From assembly GCA_009776905.1 (NCBI GenBank), contig WRMX01000046.1, positions 1 through 5,379 of the forward strand: DNA of 5,379 bases, in the 5' to 3' direction. Positions within the stretch are counted from its first letter, which is position 1. Every line of letters starts with the position of its first letter. The notes beneath the pieces are model-generated. The model was not told the origin of the DNA and did not search any database. It saw only the letters and a program-made list of their open reading frames with translations. A program made the translations under genes and the position numbers. Source of the DNA: Oscillospiraceae bacterium. GTDB taxonomy: Bacteria; Bacillota; Clostridia; Oscillospirales; Oscillospiraceae. Below, in pieces: positions 4,255 to 5,379 of the stretch.

Positions 4255-5379
4255 CTAGGCCATCGCCAATGCCAGGACGCGCTCCTCGGTGGCCTCTTCC
4301 CTTGTCAAGCGGCCGGTTATGCGTCCGTTGTGCATTACAATTATGTTATCGCTCACGTTGAGCACTTCGGTCAACTCCGACGATATGAATATAACGCCGA
4401 TGCCCTGCTTGGCAAAATCGCAAACCATCTGGTACACCTCTGACTTCGTGCCTACATCAATGCCCTTGGTAGGCTCGTCGAGAATAAGAATCTCTGTCGC
4501 AATTTTTTCGGAGGTCCACCTGCCAAGTATAGTCTTTTGCTGGTTTCCCCCTGAAAGCTCCAGCAGCAATTTCTCCACCGTTGGCGTCTTTATTGAGTAT
4601 TTTCTGACCGCTTCTTTTGCGAGCGCGACCTCCGATTTGTTGTCGAGGAACAAACCTTTTTTCAATTTGGACAGCACCGGAATAGATATATTTTCGCGTA
4701 CCGAACGCTGGACAACAAGCCCCTGTTCTTTCCGGTCTTCAGGACAGAGCATGATGCCCCTATCAATCGCGTCTCTAGGCGATTTGAACCGTACCGCTTG
4801 TCCATTAAGCCTGATCTCGCCGGAAATTATCGGGTCGATTCCATAGATAGCAAGCGCAACCTCAGTCCTTCCCGCGCCGACAAGCCCGGCAAATCCCAGT
4901 ACCTCACCGCGCCTGAGTTCAAAACTAACATCACGAATTGCTCCAGTCACAAGGTTTTTTACTTCAAGCAAGACTTCGCCAAATGCGTCGTTCCTCCTCA
5001 AGTTGGAGTACGTGTCCCCGATGTCGCGCCCGACCATCGCACGTACAAGCTCCGGCTCGGAGGTTTCCTGCGTCTTGAGCGTCTTGGCAAGCAGGCCGTC
5101 TTTCAACACCACGATCTCGTCAGATATCTGGAATATTTCAGCGATTCGATGCGAAACGTATAATATGACTTTGCCTTGCTGTTTCAATTGCCCAATTATC
5201 TTGAACAATATCTCTATCTCTTTATCCGTCAGCGAAGCAGTTGGCTCATCGAACGCGATGATATCTGAATCGCGACGGTAAGCCTTCATGATTTCGACCA
5301 TCTGCTGATATGCCACTTGCAGCTGCCCGACTATGTCCGTAGGGCGTATCGGCAGCCCGAACAAGTCAATGATGTCTTG
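4255..5379 (-). CDS. Sugar ABC transporter ATPase with two nucleotide-binding domains (5' truncated)
   Basis: The 374 residues seen are the C-terminal three quarters of an RbsA/MglA/AraG-type ATPase of about 500 residues; the N-terminal part, including the first Walker A, lies beyond the right edge. Numbering from the edge: domain 1 contributes a signature-like LQVAYQQ at 20-26, Walker B IIAFDEP at 40-46 and the H-loop histidine in SHR at 77. Domain 2 has Walker A GLVGAGRTE at 165-173, a PEDRK motif near 213, signature LSGGNQQK at 275-282 and Walker B ILILDEP at 297-303. In domain 2 the Walker A lysine is arginine and the H-loop position reads SSE; both are usual in this family, which has one degenerate site. 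The frame stays open to base 5379, so a TTG at 5364 is not the start. It is the first visible gene of the minus-strand operon, nine to twelve bases before the first permease. Confidence 0.95.
   Translation of the reverse strand, partial: QDIIDLFGLPIRPTDIVGQLQVAYQQMVEIMKAYRRDSDIIAFDEPTASLTDKEIEILFKIIGQLKQQGKVILYVSHRIAEIFQISDEIVVLKDGLLAKTLKTQETSEPELVRAMVGRDIGDTYSNLRRNDAFGEVLLEVKNLVTGAIRDVSFELRRGEVLGFAGLVGAGRTEVALAIYGIDPIISGEIRLNGQAVRFKSPRDAIDRGIMLCPEDRKEQGLVVQRSVRENISIPVLSKLKKGLFLDNKSEVALAKEAVRKYSIKTPTVEKLLLELSGGNQQKTILGRWTSEKIATEILILDEPTKGIDVGTKSEVYQMVCDFAKQGIGVIFISSELTEVLNVSDNIIVMHNGRITGRLTREEATEERVLALAMA

Overview
The window looks like ordinary chromosome from a heterotrophic bacterium, most likely a Clostridia-type Bacillota. 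The basis is near-consensus sigma-70/sigma-A promoters, strong GGAGG-type ribosome binding sites, a lipoprotein signal peptide, and a CUBT-type sugar ABC transporter with the binding protein tethered as a lipoprotein. The taxonomic call is inference; no marker gene is present, and a spirochaete or other lipoprotein-rich group is not excluded.

Layout, left to right. Positions 1-93 hold the last 30 codons of an unrecognised AT-rich ORF. It is followed by a strong hairpin terminator (194-245) with T-rich tracts on both sides, so it can stop transcription from either direction. A tRNA-Gln(CTG) gene lies on the minus strand (252-325) with its own consensus promoter at 349-378. Back-to-back with it, a second near-consensus promoter (411-439) drives, after a leader of about 108 nt, a plus-strand lipoprotein gene (554-1852) encoding a sugar-type substrate-binding protein.

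From the right edge, three minus-strand genes converge on it: a truncated double-domain sugar ABC ATPase (4255 to the right edge), a first RbsC-type permease (3268-4242) and a second, different RbsC-type permease (2202-3182). Together they would form one importer of the ribose/galactose/arabinose (CUT2) kind: the extracytoplasmic lipoprotein captures the ligand, the two permeases form a heterodimeric channel, and the tandem ATPase drives transport. The ligand cannot be named from sequence, although the C-terminal lobe of the binding protein recalls AraF. Having the binding protein convergent with the other subunits, instead of in their operon, is less common.

The most interesting part is the 349-nt gap between the convergent gene sets (1853-2201). 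It is bounded by two 42-nt copies of one hairpin-bearing repeat in inverted orientation (39 of 42 identical). Each copy lies just downstream of a transporter gene and in that gene's sense orientation. The repeat resembles the right-end hairpin of IS200/IS605-family (tnpB) elements, the part that forms the 3' end of a TnpB omega-RNA scaffold, but no tnpA or tnpB is present here. Between the copies are two different tandem duplications (23 bp and 18 bp units) and a perfect 12-bp GC-rich hairpin. The segment may be a non-autonomous IS-derived element, or two decayed ends that became 3' UTRs of the transporter mRNAs.
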